Shown here piece by piece: positions 45,124 to 53,292 of a DNA stretch of 64,000 nucleotides. The translations under genes and the position numbers were made by a program. The DNA comes from WHSW01 sp963821025 (GTDB lineage: Bacteria; Actinomycetota; Thermoleophilia; Solirubrobacterales; 70-9). The DNA lies in contig CAWGCG010000004.1 in the NCBI GenBank assembly GCA_963821025.1, forward strand, positions 124,001 through 188,000. Direction: 5' to 3'. How positions within the stretch are numbered: the first letter of the stretch is position 1; the number at the start of each line of letters is the position of its first letter. The notes beneath the pieces are model-generated. The model saw only the letters and a list, made by a program, of their open reading frames with translations. It did not search any database and was not told the origin of the DNA.

Positions 45124-45516
45124 TCACTCAGCCGCCGAGGCGGCCACTTCGTCACCGCGCTCGCGCGCGCTTTGCGCCGACAGGCCCGGCACCCGGTCGA
45201 GGACGTGCTCCAACGCGCCTTCGAGTTGCGCGATCAGCTCCGTCAAGGTCTCGATTCGGGCGTCCAGCGGCTCGATCGCGTTTCGGGTCGACTCCAATTC
45301 GCGCTCCAGCGACGCCGCGCCCTCGCGCAGCTGCCGCAGATCGTCCTGCAGCGGCCGGACCCGCTCGAGTACCTCGTCGAGCGTCTCCTGGACGTGAGTC
45401 GAAGCCTTGACCACGGCACGCTCGATCTCCGGAAGCCGGCTGATCAGCTCGCCCAGCCCGCGGACCGCGGCGATCGCGGTCGGCGGGATCGAGACCGCGT
45501 CTCGAATCAGATTCAT
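45124..45516 (-). CDS. Coiled-coil hypothetical protein
   Basis: The 130-residue protein (MNLIRDAVSIPPTAIAAVRGL) is a predicted coiled coil through about residues 30-105 (heptad-spaced Leu/Ile/Val with Glu/Arg) and has an acidic Ala-rich tail. First gene of the minus-strand envelope cluster, 11 bp before the holin-like start. No family is recognised. Confidence 0.65.
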   Translation of the reverse strand: MNLIRDAVSIPPTAIAAVRGLGELISRLPEIERAVVKASTHVQETLDEVLERVRPLQDDLRQLREGAASLERELESTRNAIEPLDARIETLTELIAQLEGALEHVLDRVPGLSAQSARERGDEVAASAAE

Positions 45517-45671
45517 AGTTACTCGCTGTACCCGCTTGAGGGCGCGCTATCGATCATCGGCGGTGAGCCATGCACATTTCGGAGAGCTCCTTCAGTCGGT
45601 CTGAGAGGGAGACAGCTGCCGCGGCGCGATAGTTACGGGCCGCCGAAAATGGGAAAGGGTCTCTGTAACCG

Positions 45672-45691
45672 ACGGCCCCTTCGGGCTGTCA
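45672..45691 (+). other. Strong hairpin in leader of ECF sigma gene
   Basis: GACGGCCC (45672-45679), loop CTTC and GGGCTGTC (45684-45691) form an 8-bp stem with one G-U pair, 25 bp before ATG 45717. The rest of the 200-bp gap from 45517 shows no gene. It could be an attenuator or a terminator of an upstream small transcript. No T tract follows. Confidence 0.45.
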
Positions 45692-45716
45692 CCCATGTGG
45701 AGCGTTTCGACCCACG

Positions 45717-46043
45717 ATGCACCCGACCCTGTCTTCGACCACCGATGCCGAGCTCGTCGACAGGGCTCGTGGCGGGGACCTGGGAGCTTTCGAGGGGCTG
45801 GTCGAACGCCATCGCGACGTCGTCTATCGAGTCGCCGCTCGAATCGCCGGCCGCGATCAGGCCGCCGACGTCAGCCAGGACGCCTTCCTCCGCGCCTACA
45901 GCCACCTTTCGGACTTCGAGGGCCGCGGTGCGTTTCGTTCCTGGGTGCTCCAGATCGCGCGCAATGCGGCGCTCAATGAGACCGTCAGGCGGCGCCCTGA
46001 GCCGGCGGGCGCCGGGGATGAGTCGAAGCCGAGGATCCCGTGA
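45717..46043 (+). CDS. ECF sigma factor, region 2 half (split by frameshift)
   Basis: This 108-residue ORF holds ECF sigma region 1-2: DAELVDRARGGDLGAFEGLVERHRDVVYRVA, DVSQDAFLRAYSHLSDFEGRGAFRSWVLQIARN. The frame then ends in the linker (PAGAGDESKPRIP). Restoring one base near 46020-46023 would read DEVEAEDPVNPQKTP and join it to region 4 encoded in the next ORF. It overlaps that ORF as GTGA. It may be a disrupted gene, a base-call error, or a two-protein sigma factor. Confidence 0.75.
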   Translation: MHPTLSSTTDAELVDRARGGDLGAFEGLVERHRDVVYRVAARIAGRDQAADVSQDAFLRAYSHLSDFEGRGAFRSWVLQIARNAALNETVRRRPEPAGAGDESKPRIP

Positions 46044-46300
46044 ACCCGCAGAAGACGCCTGCCCAGCAACTGGAAGACGGCGAGCGAGCCGAGCGACTGG
46101 AGCTGAAGCTCAGCCAGTTGCGAGTCGAGCATCGGACCGTGCTCGTCCTCCGAGACCTCGAGGGGCTGAGCTACGACGAGATCGCCGAGGTGACCGAGAC
46201 GCCCCTCGGCAGCGTCAAGGGTCGAATCCATCGCGCCCGCAACCAGCTGATCGAGGTTCTGCGCAACAACACCTATGACTGGGAGCTGCCGGATGCCTGA
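46040..46300 (+). CDS. ECF sigma factor, region 4 half (split by frameshift)
   Basis: The 86-residue ORF from GTG 46040 holds sigma region 4: LKLSQLRVEHRTVLVLRDLEGLSYDEIAEVTETPLGSVKGRIHRARNQLIEVL. The codons before the GTG (VEAEDP) look like the native linker, so separation from region 2 is probably due to one lost base. Region 4 binds the -35 element; alone it would not recognise promoters. Its end overlaps the next gene by 8 bp. Confidence 0.75.
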   Translation: MNPQKTPAQQLEDGERAERLELKLSQLRVEHRTVLVLRDLEGLSYDEIAEVTETPLGSVKGRIHRARNQLIEVLRNNTYDWELPDA

Positions 46301-46535
46301 CGAGCCCTACCCCGGCGATCTCGAGGGCGCGGCGGAGCGTCGACTGGCCGAGCACCTCGGGTTGGTGCGGGCCAACTCGCCAGAGTCGGACCGCGCGCTT
46401 GGGCCGCGAATCGTTCGGCGCGCCGGCTGGCAGCGACTCGTCCGGGCGCCGCTCGAGGTCGTCGGCACCCTGATCGCGGCCGTCGCCGATGCAATCTCGG
46501 TCTTCTCCCGGACGACCGAGCGGAAACCGGAATGA
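46293..46535 (+). CDS. Small protein downstream of ECF sigma factor, possible anti-sigma partner
   Basis: ATG 46293 with GGGAG upstream gives 80 residues (MPDEPYPGDLEGAAERRLAEHL). A charged helical head is followed by an amphipathic or membrane helix VVGTLIAAVADAISVF near the end. It lacks the HxxxCxxC zinc motif of ZAS anti-sigma factors. Tight coupling to the sigma gene suggests co-function; that is inference only. Confidence 0.55.
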   Translation: MPDEPYPGDLEGAAERRLAEHLGLVRANSPESDRALGPRIVRRAGWQRLVRAPLEVVGTLIAAVADAISVFSRTTERKPE

Positions 46536-47364
46536 CGATGATCGGTCCAGCGACGATCCTCGACCAGGCCGGCGAGTCCCTCGGCGGGTTCCTGCCGCGG
46601 ATCGCCGGCGCCCTGCTGCTGCTCCTGATCGGGGTGCTGGTGGCAAAGCTGGTCGGCAGCGTCACCTCGAGGGCGCTGAGGGCCGCCGGGCTCGACGGGC
46701 TCGCCGAGCGCTGGGGGGCCGCGGCGGTCCTCTCGCGCGCGGGACTGGGCTCGTCGCTGGCGACCGTGATCGGGAGGGCGCTGCGGATCGCGCTGATCCT
46801 GATCGTGATCTTCGCCGCGCTCTCGTTGCTCGGCCTGCAGTTCCTGAGCGAGTCCCTGAACGCCGGGGTGCTGCTGTTGCCGAAGCTGCTGGTCGCGGCC
46901 GCTTTGCTGCTCGCAGGGGTCGTGCTCGGCGCCTTCGTTCGCGAGCGCGTCGATCGCCTCAGTTTCAGATGGGCCTTCCCGGTCCGGTCGGTGGGCTCGC
47001 CCAGGCGATCGTGATCGCCGTCTTCGCGATCACCGCGGCCGCCCAGATCGCGGTCTCGACCGCACTGCTGTTGGTCTTGATCGCGATCCTGCTCGCGGGG
47101 GCAACCGCGATGATCGCGCTCGCCTTCGGCCTGGGAGGAAAAGACGTGGCCCGCGAGCTCAGCGCCGGGCGCACCCTGCGGGCCATCTACACGAATGGGC
47201 AGCGGATCAGCTTCGCGACCGCCGAGGGCACGGTGAAGGAGGTATCGAACGCGATCACCGTGCTCGATACGGACAGGGGCATCGTCCACGTGCCCAACAG
47301 CCTGTTGCTCGGCTCGGTGGTCACCGTCGACGTCGATCCCGCAGATCCGACCGGTGCGCCCTGA
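46532..47364 (+). pseudogene. MscS/CmpX-like mechanosensitive channel protein, frameshifted
   Basis: The first frame from ATG 46532 encodes TM-helix-repeat segments (GALLLLLIGVLVAKLVGSV, LIVIFAALSLLGLQF, KLLVAAALLLAGVVLGAFVRERV) and breaks at about 46957-46963. The other frame then continues FQMGLPGPVGGLAQAIVIAVFAI and a final MscS-like beta segment (GTVKEVSNAITVLDTDRGIVHVPNS) to the stop at 47364. One added base would fuse them into about 277 residues. The gene overlaps the preceding one by 4 bp. Decay versus base-call error is unresolved. Confidence 0.78.
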
Positions 47365-47370
47365 AGCCGA

Positions 47371-48549
47371 TCAGCCGCCGAGCGGCTTGACGCCGTCTCC
47401 GGAGCCGGCCGTGGCCACCGTCCGCGCACGCGAAGCGCTCAGCTCGGCCGCATAGCTCGGGTCCGAGCCGGGCTCGGCCGGGAGGACGACGAAGTCGCCG
47501 GGCCGAACCCACGTCGGCACGTACTTGACGCTCTTCACCTCGACCCGGTCGCCCTTGGCCTCGAAGCGCAGAAGGCCGATCAGCCCGTCCTGGGTCTCGG
47601 CCGGGAGGCCGACCGCGGCCGACTGGTTGGAGACCAGGTTGCCCTCGCTGAAGACCACGTACTTGCCGTTGATCCGGCGGATCGGCTCGACCACGTGCGG
47701 ATGCTGTCCGACCACGGCCGTGATCAGCTTCGAGGCCGTCAGTCGCTCGGCGACCGCGAGCTGGGACTCGTTCGGCTCGCGCGAGTACTCGGTGCCCCAG
47801 TGGATGTTGACGATCACCGCCTCGGCGCCGGCACTGCGCGCGCGCCGCGCGTCGGCGAGGATCGCCCGCGCACCGGCCTCGGGGTCGGCGGCCGGGTACT
47901 CGTTCAGCGCCCACTCGCTCGGGGCCTCGAAGCCGTTGGTGGCGTCGGTGTAGCTCAGGTACCCGAGCTTCACCCCGTCGACGTCGATGATCGTCGGCGC
48001 CGCCTCGGCCTTCTCGGAGGCAAACGACCCGGTGTGCTCGATCCTCTGCTGGTCGAGCGCGTCGGCGGTGCCCGCGATCCCCTCGGCGCCCTGGTCGAGC
48101 GAGTGGTTGGAGGCGGTGCTGCACGCATCCCAGCCGCTCTTTCGAATCGAGGCCGCGAGCGCGGCCGGGGTGTTGAAGACCGGATAGGTGGCGGGGGGGC
48201 CGGGCCCCATCGGCGTTTCGATGTGACAGATCGCCAGATCGGCCCCGCGAATGTAGGGCGCCACCCCGGTGAAGAATGGGGCGAAGTCGTAGGACTGTCC
48301 ACCACCGTTGGCAAGCGCGCGCTCGAGCAGCGGGCTGTGCATCAGCAGGTCGCCGCTGACCGAGACCGTGAACCGGACCGGCTTCGGCTTCGCCGGTTCG
48401 GTCTCGCCGGGATCGGAAGCGGCGGCGGCGGTCGTCCCGCTGCGATCGCCTCGGCGCTGGTCGGGGTCGTCCAGGACCACCAGCCAGACCGCCACCGCCG
48501 AGCCGGCAACCGCGGCGATCGCGAACGCCGCGGCGAGCCAGCGCTTCAA
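47371..48549 (-). CDS. CapA-family metallophosphatase-like protein
   Basis: The 392-residue protein has an N-terminal signal anchor (about 3-26), a Ala/Asp/Glu linker, then a CapA/PgsA-type metallophosphatase domain: VSGDLLMHSPLLERAL, LAICHIETPMG, ACSTASNHSLDQGAEGI, VIVNIHWGTEYSREPNE and VVGQHPHVVEPI. CapA homologues join poly-gamma-glutamate export to cell wall anchoring, but many act elsewhere; no capBC is nearby. It ends 6 bp from the channel gene, tail-to-tail. Confidence 0.9.
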   Translation of the reverse strand: MKRWLAAAFAIAAVAGSAVAVWLVVLDDPDQRRGDRSGTTAAAASDPGETEPAKPKPVRFTVSVSGDLLMHSPLLERALANGGGQSYDFAPFFTGVAPYIRGADLAICHIETPMGPGPPATYPVFNTPAALAASIRKSGWDACSTASNHSLDQGAEGIAGTADALDQQRIEHTGSFASEKAEAAPTIIDVDGVKLGYLSYTDATNGFEAPSEWALNEYPAADPEAGARAILADARRARSAGAEAVIVNIHWGTEYSREPNESQLAVAERLTASKLITAVVGQHPHVVEPIRRINGKYVVFSEGNLVSNQSAAVGLPAETQDGLIGLLRFEAKGDRVEVKSVKYVPTWVRPGDFVVLPAEPGSDPSYAAELSASRARTVATAGSGDGVKPLGG

Positions 48550-48559
48550 GAGCGAGAAC

Positions 48560-49231
48560 CTACTCCGGCTCGGTCTCGGCGTAGAGGCTCTCGGAGGCGA
48601 GCTCGCGAACGGCCTTGTCCCAGAGCTTGATCTCGAGGAAGAGGTCGTCGCCGAAGCCCTGGACGGCGTCGACCGCGATCAGGGTGAAGCGGCCGTCGGC
48701 CACCGGGGCCTGGTCGAGCGTGTCCCCGTCGAGCTCAGCGGTCGCCGCGACTGCGCCGCGAACGAGCGGCAGTCCCCAGACCACGGTGACGTCGCCGCCG
48801 CGGTTGCCGTCGGTCCGCCAGGCGCCGATCACGTCGTCGTTGAGGTCGATCTTCCACTCCGGGTTGTCCTCGGCGGTGACGTCGGTGAAATCGACCCGCG
48901 CCTGCAGGTCAGCGGGCTCGGCGTCCTCGTCCTCGCCCGGATCGAAGGAGACCCAGCCGTAGTACTCGGCCAGCACCGGCTCTTGATCGTCTTCACCGGG
49001 GGTCGGGTCGGCGGCGCGCCCGGAGGCAGGAACGAACACCCGACCGCCCCAGGTGCGGTCGGGAAACCACTTCACGGTCATCGGGTCGAGTGGCGAGCCT
49101 GCCTCCTCGGCCAGCGACGCGCACTCGGCCGCAAACGCCTCGCGCAGGCGCTCCTCCCAGCGGCCATACGGACGGCCCTCCTGCGAGGCGTCGGCGATCG
49201 ACCGCGGAAACGGTCGCTTGATCGGCGGCAT
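48560..49231 (-). CDS. Conserved hypothetical acidic protein
   Basis: The 223-residue acidic protein (MPPIKRPFPRSIADASQEGR) has no signal peptide or membrane segment. It contains WFPDRTWGGRVFVPASGR, an Asp/Glu-rich segment near 75-110 and a likely beta-rich C-terminal half. It lies between capA-like and AIM24 genes on the same strand with short gaps. I do not recognise a family. Confidence 0.7.
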   Translation of the reverse strand: MPPIKRPFPRSIADASQEGRPYGRWEERLREAFAAECASLAEEAGSPLDPMTVKWFPDRTWGGRVFVPASGRAADPTPGEDDQEPVLAEYYGWVSFDPGEDEDAEPADLQARVDFTDVTAEDNPEWKIDLNDDVIGAWRTDGNRGGDVTVVWGLPLVRGAVAATAELDGDTLDQAPVADGRFTLIAVDAVQGFGDDLFLEIKLWDKAVRELASESLYAETEPE

Positions 49232-49235
49232 CCGG

Positions 49236-49955
49236 CTAGCGCCCGCCGAGCAGGTTGCCGAGCGCCTCGGCGGCCCCGCCGCTGCCGGCGGCGGCTGCGA
49301 CGCGGCCTTCCGAGGGCTGGATCAGCAGCCAGCCCTGGCCCGAGAAGGCGAGCTGGATCGTCTCGCCCGAGCCTCTGCCGACGAACGTCTTCAGGTTGAC
49401 GTCGGTCTTCACCGAGCTCGAGACTCCCTGCGACCAGGTGATCGCCGCCTGCGGGTCGGCGTACGTGTCGCCGCCGTCGATCTCGATCGGCACCGGGGGT
49501 CCGTCGGAGACGAGGGCGACGGTTCCGCTCCCCGAGAGCTCCATGTTGTAGAGGCCGCCGGCGAGCGCTCCCGATGCGCCCTCGACCCTTTTTATGTCCC
49601 AATCGATCCCCGCCTCGAACGCGAGCACGTGCGGGCCGTTGGCGGTGATCTTTTCGTCGTCCAGGGTAAGCAGCTGGATCTCCTGGGCGGCGTCGGCGAG
49701 AAAGACCTCACCGGTCCCCGAGACCTTCATCAGCTGGGTGCCCTCATTGGTCACCGCCTTCTTGATCATCCGCGAGAGACCCCCCGAGCCGGCATGCTCG
49801 AAGTGGACGTCGCCCTGGTAGGCGACCATCGAGCCGAGCTTGGTCTGGATCTCCTCGCCCGCCAGCTCGACCTTGAGCAGCTTCGAGTTCTGCAGGCGAA
49901 GGCTCTCACCGCCCTCGGTCTCCTTGAACTGCGCGAGGGTCTGCTCAACCGACAT
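49236..49955 (-). CDS. AIM24-family protein
   Basis: The 239-residue beta-rich protein matches the AIM24/TRAP-like domain: LKVELAGEEIQTKLGSMVAYQGDVHFEH, LMKVSGTGEVFLAD, ITANGPHVLAFEAGIDWDI and IQLAFSGQGWLLIQPSEGR. AGGAGGA lies upstream of ATG 49955. Bacterial members are of unknown function, possibly membrane- or stress-associated; mitochondrial AIM24 affects cristae organisation. Confidence 0.88.
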   Translation of the reverse strand: MSVEQTLAQFKETEGGESLRLQNSKLLKVELAGEEIQTKLGSMVAYQGDVHFEHAGSGGLSRMIKKAVTNEGTQLMKVSGTGEVFLADAAQEIQLLTLDDEKITANGPHVLAFEAGIDWDIKRVEGASGALAGGLYNMELSGSGTVALVSDGPPVPIEIDGGDTYADPQAAITWSQGVSSSVKTDVNLKTFVGRGSGETIQLAFSGQGWLLIQPSEGRVAAAAGSGGAAEALGNLLGGR

Positions 49956-49997
49956 CCGCTGTCCTCCTGTTCGGGATCGAAACTCGGCGCAGACTAG

Positions 49998-51080
49998 CTA
50001 GCCGAGCGCCGCGCGCAGATCGTTGGCTGCAAGCTCCGGAGGGTAGACATTGATCTCGACCCCGGTGCCGAGCTCGAACCCGGCTCGGGTGGTCAGCCGA
50101 GGAAGGATGTCGAGGTGCCAGCCGAACTCGGCGGCGTTGTGCGGAGCCGTGCGGACCCAGAGGTTGAGCTGCGGGACCATGCCCAAGGCTCCGGCCAGGG
50201 CCCGCAGGGCGGTCCTGATCATCGCCGCGCCCCCCTCACCCTGCTCGAAGCGCGCCTCGGCGGCGCGTGGGATCACGCGCAGCTCGAACGGCGACCGCGA
50301 CGCCCAGGGGCAGACGAGCAGCGCCTCGTCGTCGATCGCCACCAGGCGCTCGCGCCGGCGAACCTCCTCGGTGGCGACGTCCTCGAGCAGGTGCGAGCCC
50401 ATCGTCCGGTCGTGGTAGGCGCCGACGCGCTCGCGCTCGCGGGCCACCTCGGCCGGGACGAAGGGCAGCGCGTAGAGCTGGGCGTGGGAATGCTCGAGCG
50501 AGGCGCCGGCGTCGGGGCCCTCGTTGACGATCAGGTGGACGTAGGCGGCATCGGCGTGGGCGCCCATCCGCTCCCGCCAGGCCGCCACGGCGCTGACGAG
50601 CTGGGCGTCGGAGAGCTCGGCGAGCGAGGTCGCGTGCCCGGGGCAGCCGACGATCACCTCGTGGGCGCCGCCGGCGGGTTGCGAGCGAAAGAGATCGGGC
50701 CCGGCTACCCGGGTGGAGCCGGCCAGCGGATCGATCGAAGCTGAGAATCCGCTCTCGGAAATCTGATTCTCCCTGCTCCCGGCTCCCTGATCCCCGCTCC
50801 CCGCTCGTCGTTCGTCGCCCGGGCCGAGGACGGGGTAGAGGTTGGGGACCGAGCGGGTGAGCCAGCCGGGGGTGTCTGGCGCGCCTCCGGCGGGCCGGCT
50901 CGCCCACACCTCGGGCGGGGTGCGGTCCTCACGGCCCTCGCAAAACGGACAGCGCTCCGCCGCGTCGGGGCGCAGCTCGACGGGGACCGGAGCGAACGCG
51001 TCCGGTCGTTGGGTGCGGCCGGGGGCGAGGATCGCCCGCAGCCCTGTGAGTTGGTCGATCCTGACCTCTGGCTCGAACAA
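49998..51080 (-). CDS. galT: Galactose-1-phosphate uridylyltransferase-like (HIT superfamily)
   Basis: The 360-residue enzyme has the Zn-binding CPFCEGRE near 44, SVPNLYPVLGP near 75, AHEVIVGCPGHATSLAEL near 138 and the HIT-type active site SLEHSHAQLYALP near 193; the C-terminal half repeats the fold. It exchanges UMP between UDP-glucose and galactose 1-phosphate. About 40 residues (DERRAGSGDQGAG to STRVAG) between conserved blocks are encoded by a hairpin plus heptamer repeat and look inserted. Start TTG 51080 is the only standard option in frame nearby, so it is uncertain. Confidence 0.88.
   Translation of the reverse strand: MFEPEVRIDQLTGLRAILAPGRTQRPDAFAPVPVELRPDAAERCPFCEGREDRTPPEVWASRPAGGAPDTPGWLTRSVPNLYPVLGPGDERRAGSGDQGAGSRENQISESGFSASIDPLAGSTRVAGPDLFRSQPAGGAHEVIVGCPGHATSLAELSDAQLVSAVAAWRERMGAHADAAYVHLIVNEGPDAGASLEHSHAQLYALPFVPAEVARERERVGAYHDRTMGSHLLEDVATEEVRRRERLVAIDDEALLVCPWASRSPFELRVIPRAAEARFEQGEGGAAMIRTALRALAGALGMVPQLNLWVRTAPHNAAEFGWHLDILPRLTTRAGFELGTGVEINVYPPELAANDLRAALG
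50743..50817. repeat. Hairpin plus seven-unit heptamer array inside galT
   Basis: GAGAATC (50743-50749) and GATTCTC (50765-50771) form an inverted repeat, then seven tandem heptamers run 50769-50817: CTCCCTG, CTCCCGG, CTCCCTG, ATCCCCG, CTCCCCG, CTCGTCG, TTCGTCG. The array keeps galT in frame. It resembles REP/STRR-type short repeats and the ACTCGCC array at 37014. Confidence 0.75.
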
Positions 51081-51127
51081 CTGCCCGTCAGCTGCTCCGC
51101 TTGGCGTCCGCTGCTCCCGGAGCGCGC

Positions 51128-51934
51128 TCAGGATTGAACGGGCGGCGGGGGTGGCGGGGATGTCGGCGGCGGGACGGTCGGCTCGGCGCCCGGCTCGATC
51201 AGCGGCTTGAGCAGGTCGAGGGGCAGCGGGAAGACGATCGTCGAGCTGTTCGTCGATCCGATCTCGACCAGGGTCTGCAGGTAGCGAAGCTGCAGCGTCG
51301 CGGGGTTGACGCTGATGATGTTGGCCGCCTGCGACAGCTTCTCGGCGGCCTGGAACTCGCCGTCGGCGGCGATGATCTTGGCGCGCCGCTCGCGCTCGGC
51401 CTCCGCCTGGCGAGACATCGCCCGCTGCATGTCGGCGGGCAGTTCGACGTCCTTTACCTCGACCGTCGAGACCTTGATTCCCCAGGGCTCGGTCTGTTCG
51501 TCGATGATCTGCTGGAGCTCGACGTTGAGCCGTTCGCGCTCGGACAGCAGCGCGTCGAGCTCGGCCTTGCCGAGCACCGAGCGCAGCGTCGTCTGCGCGA
51601 TCTGCGAGGTCGCGAGCAGATAGTTCTCAACCTCGGTGACGGCTTTGTTGGGGTCGATCACGCGGAAGTAGGCGACCGCGTTGACTCGCACTGTGACGTT
51701 GTCCTTGGTGATCACCTCCTGCGGCGGCACGTTCAGGGTGATCGTCCGCAGGTCGATGCGGACCATCTGGTCGATGATCGGGATCAGCAGGATCAGGCCG
51801 GGCCCCTTCTGGGCGATCAGGCGGCCGAGACGGAAGATCACCCCGCGCTCGTACTCGCGCAGGATCCGGATCGACGAGGCGAGCAGGATGAGGATGAAGA
51901 CGGCGATGACGCCGGCGATGACGAGACCGACCAT
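51128..51934 (-). CDS. SPFH/stomatin-like membrane protein (slipin)
   Basis: The 268-residue protein has an N-terminal membrane helix (about 1-22), the SPFH/band 7 domain (REYERGVIFRLGRLIAQKGPGL, VTVRVNAVAYFRVIDPNKA, TLRSVLGKAELDALLSER) and a coiled coil with EAERERRAKIIAADGEFQAAEKL. The C-terminus is Pro-rich. It follows nfeD by 2 bp; stomatin-NfeD pairs form membrane microdomain or quality-control complexes. Confidence 0.94.
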   Translation of the reverse strand: MVGLVIAGVIAVFILILLASSIRILREYERGVIFRLGRLIAQKGPGLILLIPIIDQMVRIDLRTITLNVPPQEVITKDNVTVRVNAVAYFRVIDPNKAVTEVENYLLATSQIAQTTLRSVLGKAELDALLSERERLNVELQQIIDEQTEPWGIKVSTVEVKDVELPADMQRAMSRQAEAERERRAKIIAADGEFQAAEKLSQAANIISVNPATLQLRYLQTLVEIGSTNSSTIVFPLPLDLLKPLIEPGAEPTVPPPTSPPPPPPVQS

Positions 51935-51936
51935 GT

Positions 51937-53277
51937 CTAGCTTCCTGCTTCCTCTTCGACCGGGCGAACGCGGAGCGTCAGCCCCTCAACCGACTCGACT
52001 CGCACTCTAGCGCCGCGTCCCAGCCGGGCGTCCTCGGTCTCGCGCTCGGCGGCATCCTCGGGCAGGCTCGCCCGCCAGAGGGCGCCGCCGACGAACACCT
52101 GGCCGACCGGGTCGAGCGGCGTCCGCACCTCGCCCATCGCGCCGATCATCTCCTCCCGGCCGCTGAGAACCGGGCGCCGGCGGGCCTCGAGCGCCTTCTT
52201 GGTGGCGAAGGCGAGAAAGCCGCCGAACAGCAACGCCACCGTGATCACCGCCGGCACCGAGACCTCGAGCGCGTCGGTGTTGGTGTTGAACAGCAGCAGG
52301 CCGGCGAGCGCCAGCGCGACCACACCCCCGGCGCCGACGATCCCGTGGGTGGGCAGCTGGGACTCGGCGATGATCAGCCCGACCCCGAGGACGAGCAAGA
52401 CGATCCCGGCCACGGTGATCGGCAGCTGGGCGCTGCCGAAGATCCCGAGCACCAGCGAGATCACGCCGAGGACGCCCGGCAGGATCAGCCCCGGGCTGAA
52501 CAGCTCGATCGCGATCCCGACCAGCCCGACCAGGAGCAGCAGGTAGGCAATGGTCGGGTTGACCAGCAGCTGCAGCAGCTCGTCGGCGAACGGCATCTGG
52601 CGCTGATCGAGCTCGAGCCCCGCCGTGTCGAGCACCTGGGCCTTGGGGCCGACCACCTTGAAGCCGTCGAGCGCCGTCATCAGCTCGTCCTCGCTGCCGG
52701 CGACGATGTCGATCGCACCGGCGTCGAGGGCCTCGGCGGCGGTCACGTTCTCGGCCTCGGTGACCATCCGTCCGGGCAGCTCCCCGTCGCGCCCATGAGA
52801 GTCGGCGAGCGCGCGGATGAACGCGGCGGCGTCGTTTTCGATCTTCACCCCTAGGGTGCCCTCGATGTCCTCCCCGCCGGCGGTGACCGCGCTGGCCGAG
52901 CCGATGTTGGTCTGCGGTGCCATCGCCGCGACATCGGCCGCCTCGGTGATGAAGGCGCCGGCCGACGCGGCTCGGGCGCCGTTGGGCGAGACGTAGACGA
53001 CCACCGGCATCGGCGCATCGAGGATGTCCTGGACGATCGCCCGCATCGACGTTTCCAGCCCGCCGGGCGTGTCGAGCGTGATGATCACCAGGGGCGCCTC
53101 CTCCTCGGCGGCGTCGTCGAGCGCCGAACCGATCCACCTCTCGGTCGCCGGGTCGACGGTGCCGCCGAATTCGATCGAGGGGACGGTGGTCGAGGACTGG
53201 GCGCCGACGGCCCCCGGCACCGTCAGGAGCAGCGCCGCGAGCAGAAGCCAAAGCCACACTCGAACGCGAGCACTCAT
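51937..53277 (-). CDS. nfeD: NfeD-family membrane serine protease (ClpP-class, long form)
   Basis: The 446-residue protein has a signal peptide (about 1-27), a SppA/ClpP-like domain with LVIITLDTPGGLETSMRAIV, NGARAASAGAFITEAADV (catalytic Ser near 105) and KIENDAAAFIRALADSHGRD (catalytic Lys). Four or five membrane helices and a C-terminal NfeD OB-fold (GEVRTPLDPVGQVFVGGALWRA) follow. It partners the SPFH protein encoded 2 bp downstream. Confidence 0.94.
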   Translation of the reverse strand: MSARVRVWLWLLLAALLLTVPGAVGAQSSTTVPSIEFGGTVDPATERWIGSALDDAAEEEAPLVIITLDTPGGLETSMRAIVQDILDAPMPVVVYVSPNGARAASAGAFITEAADVAAMAPQTNIGSASAVTAGGEDIEGTLGVKIENDAAAFIRALADSHGRDGELPGRMVTEAENVTAAEALDAGAIDIVAGSEDELMTALDGFKVVGPKAQVLDTAGLELDQRQMPFADELLQLLVNPTIAYLLLLVGLVGIAIELFSPGLILPGVLGVISLVLGIFGSAQLPITVAGIVLLVLGVGLIIAESQLPTHGIVGAGGVVALALAGLLLFNTNTDALEVSVPAVITVALLFGGFLAFATKKALEARRRPVLSGREEMIGAMGEVRTPLDPVGQVFVGGALWRASLPEDAAERETEDARLGRGARVRVESVEGLTLRVRPVEEEAGS

Positions 53278-53292
53278 GCGTGGATTATCCGC

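Noticed and set aside
45520..45560. SigB/SigF-type -10 element (GGGTAC on the minus strand) before the coiled-coil gene at 45516
   Set aside because: No matching GTTT-type -35 at proper spacing was found.
46013..46025. Programmed -1 frameshift in the ECF sigma gene
   Set aside because: No slippery heptamer is present, and a slip at the GGGG run would meet a stop at 46019; a lost base is the simpler reading.
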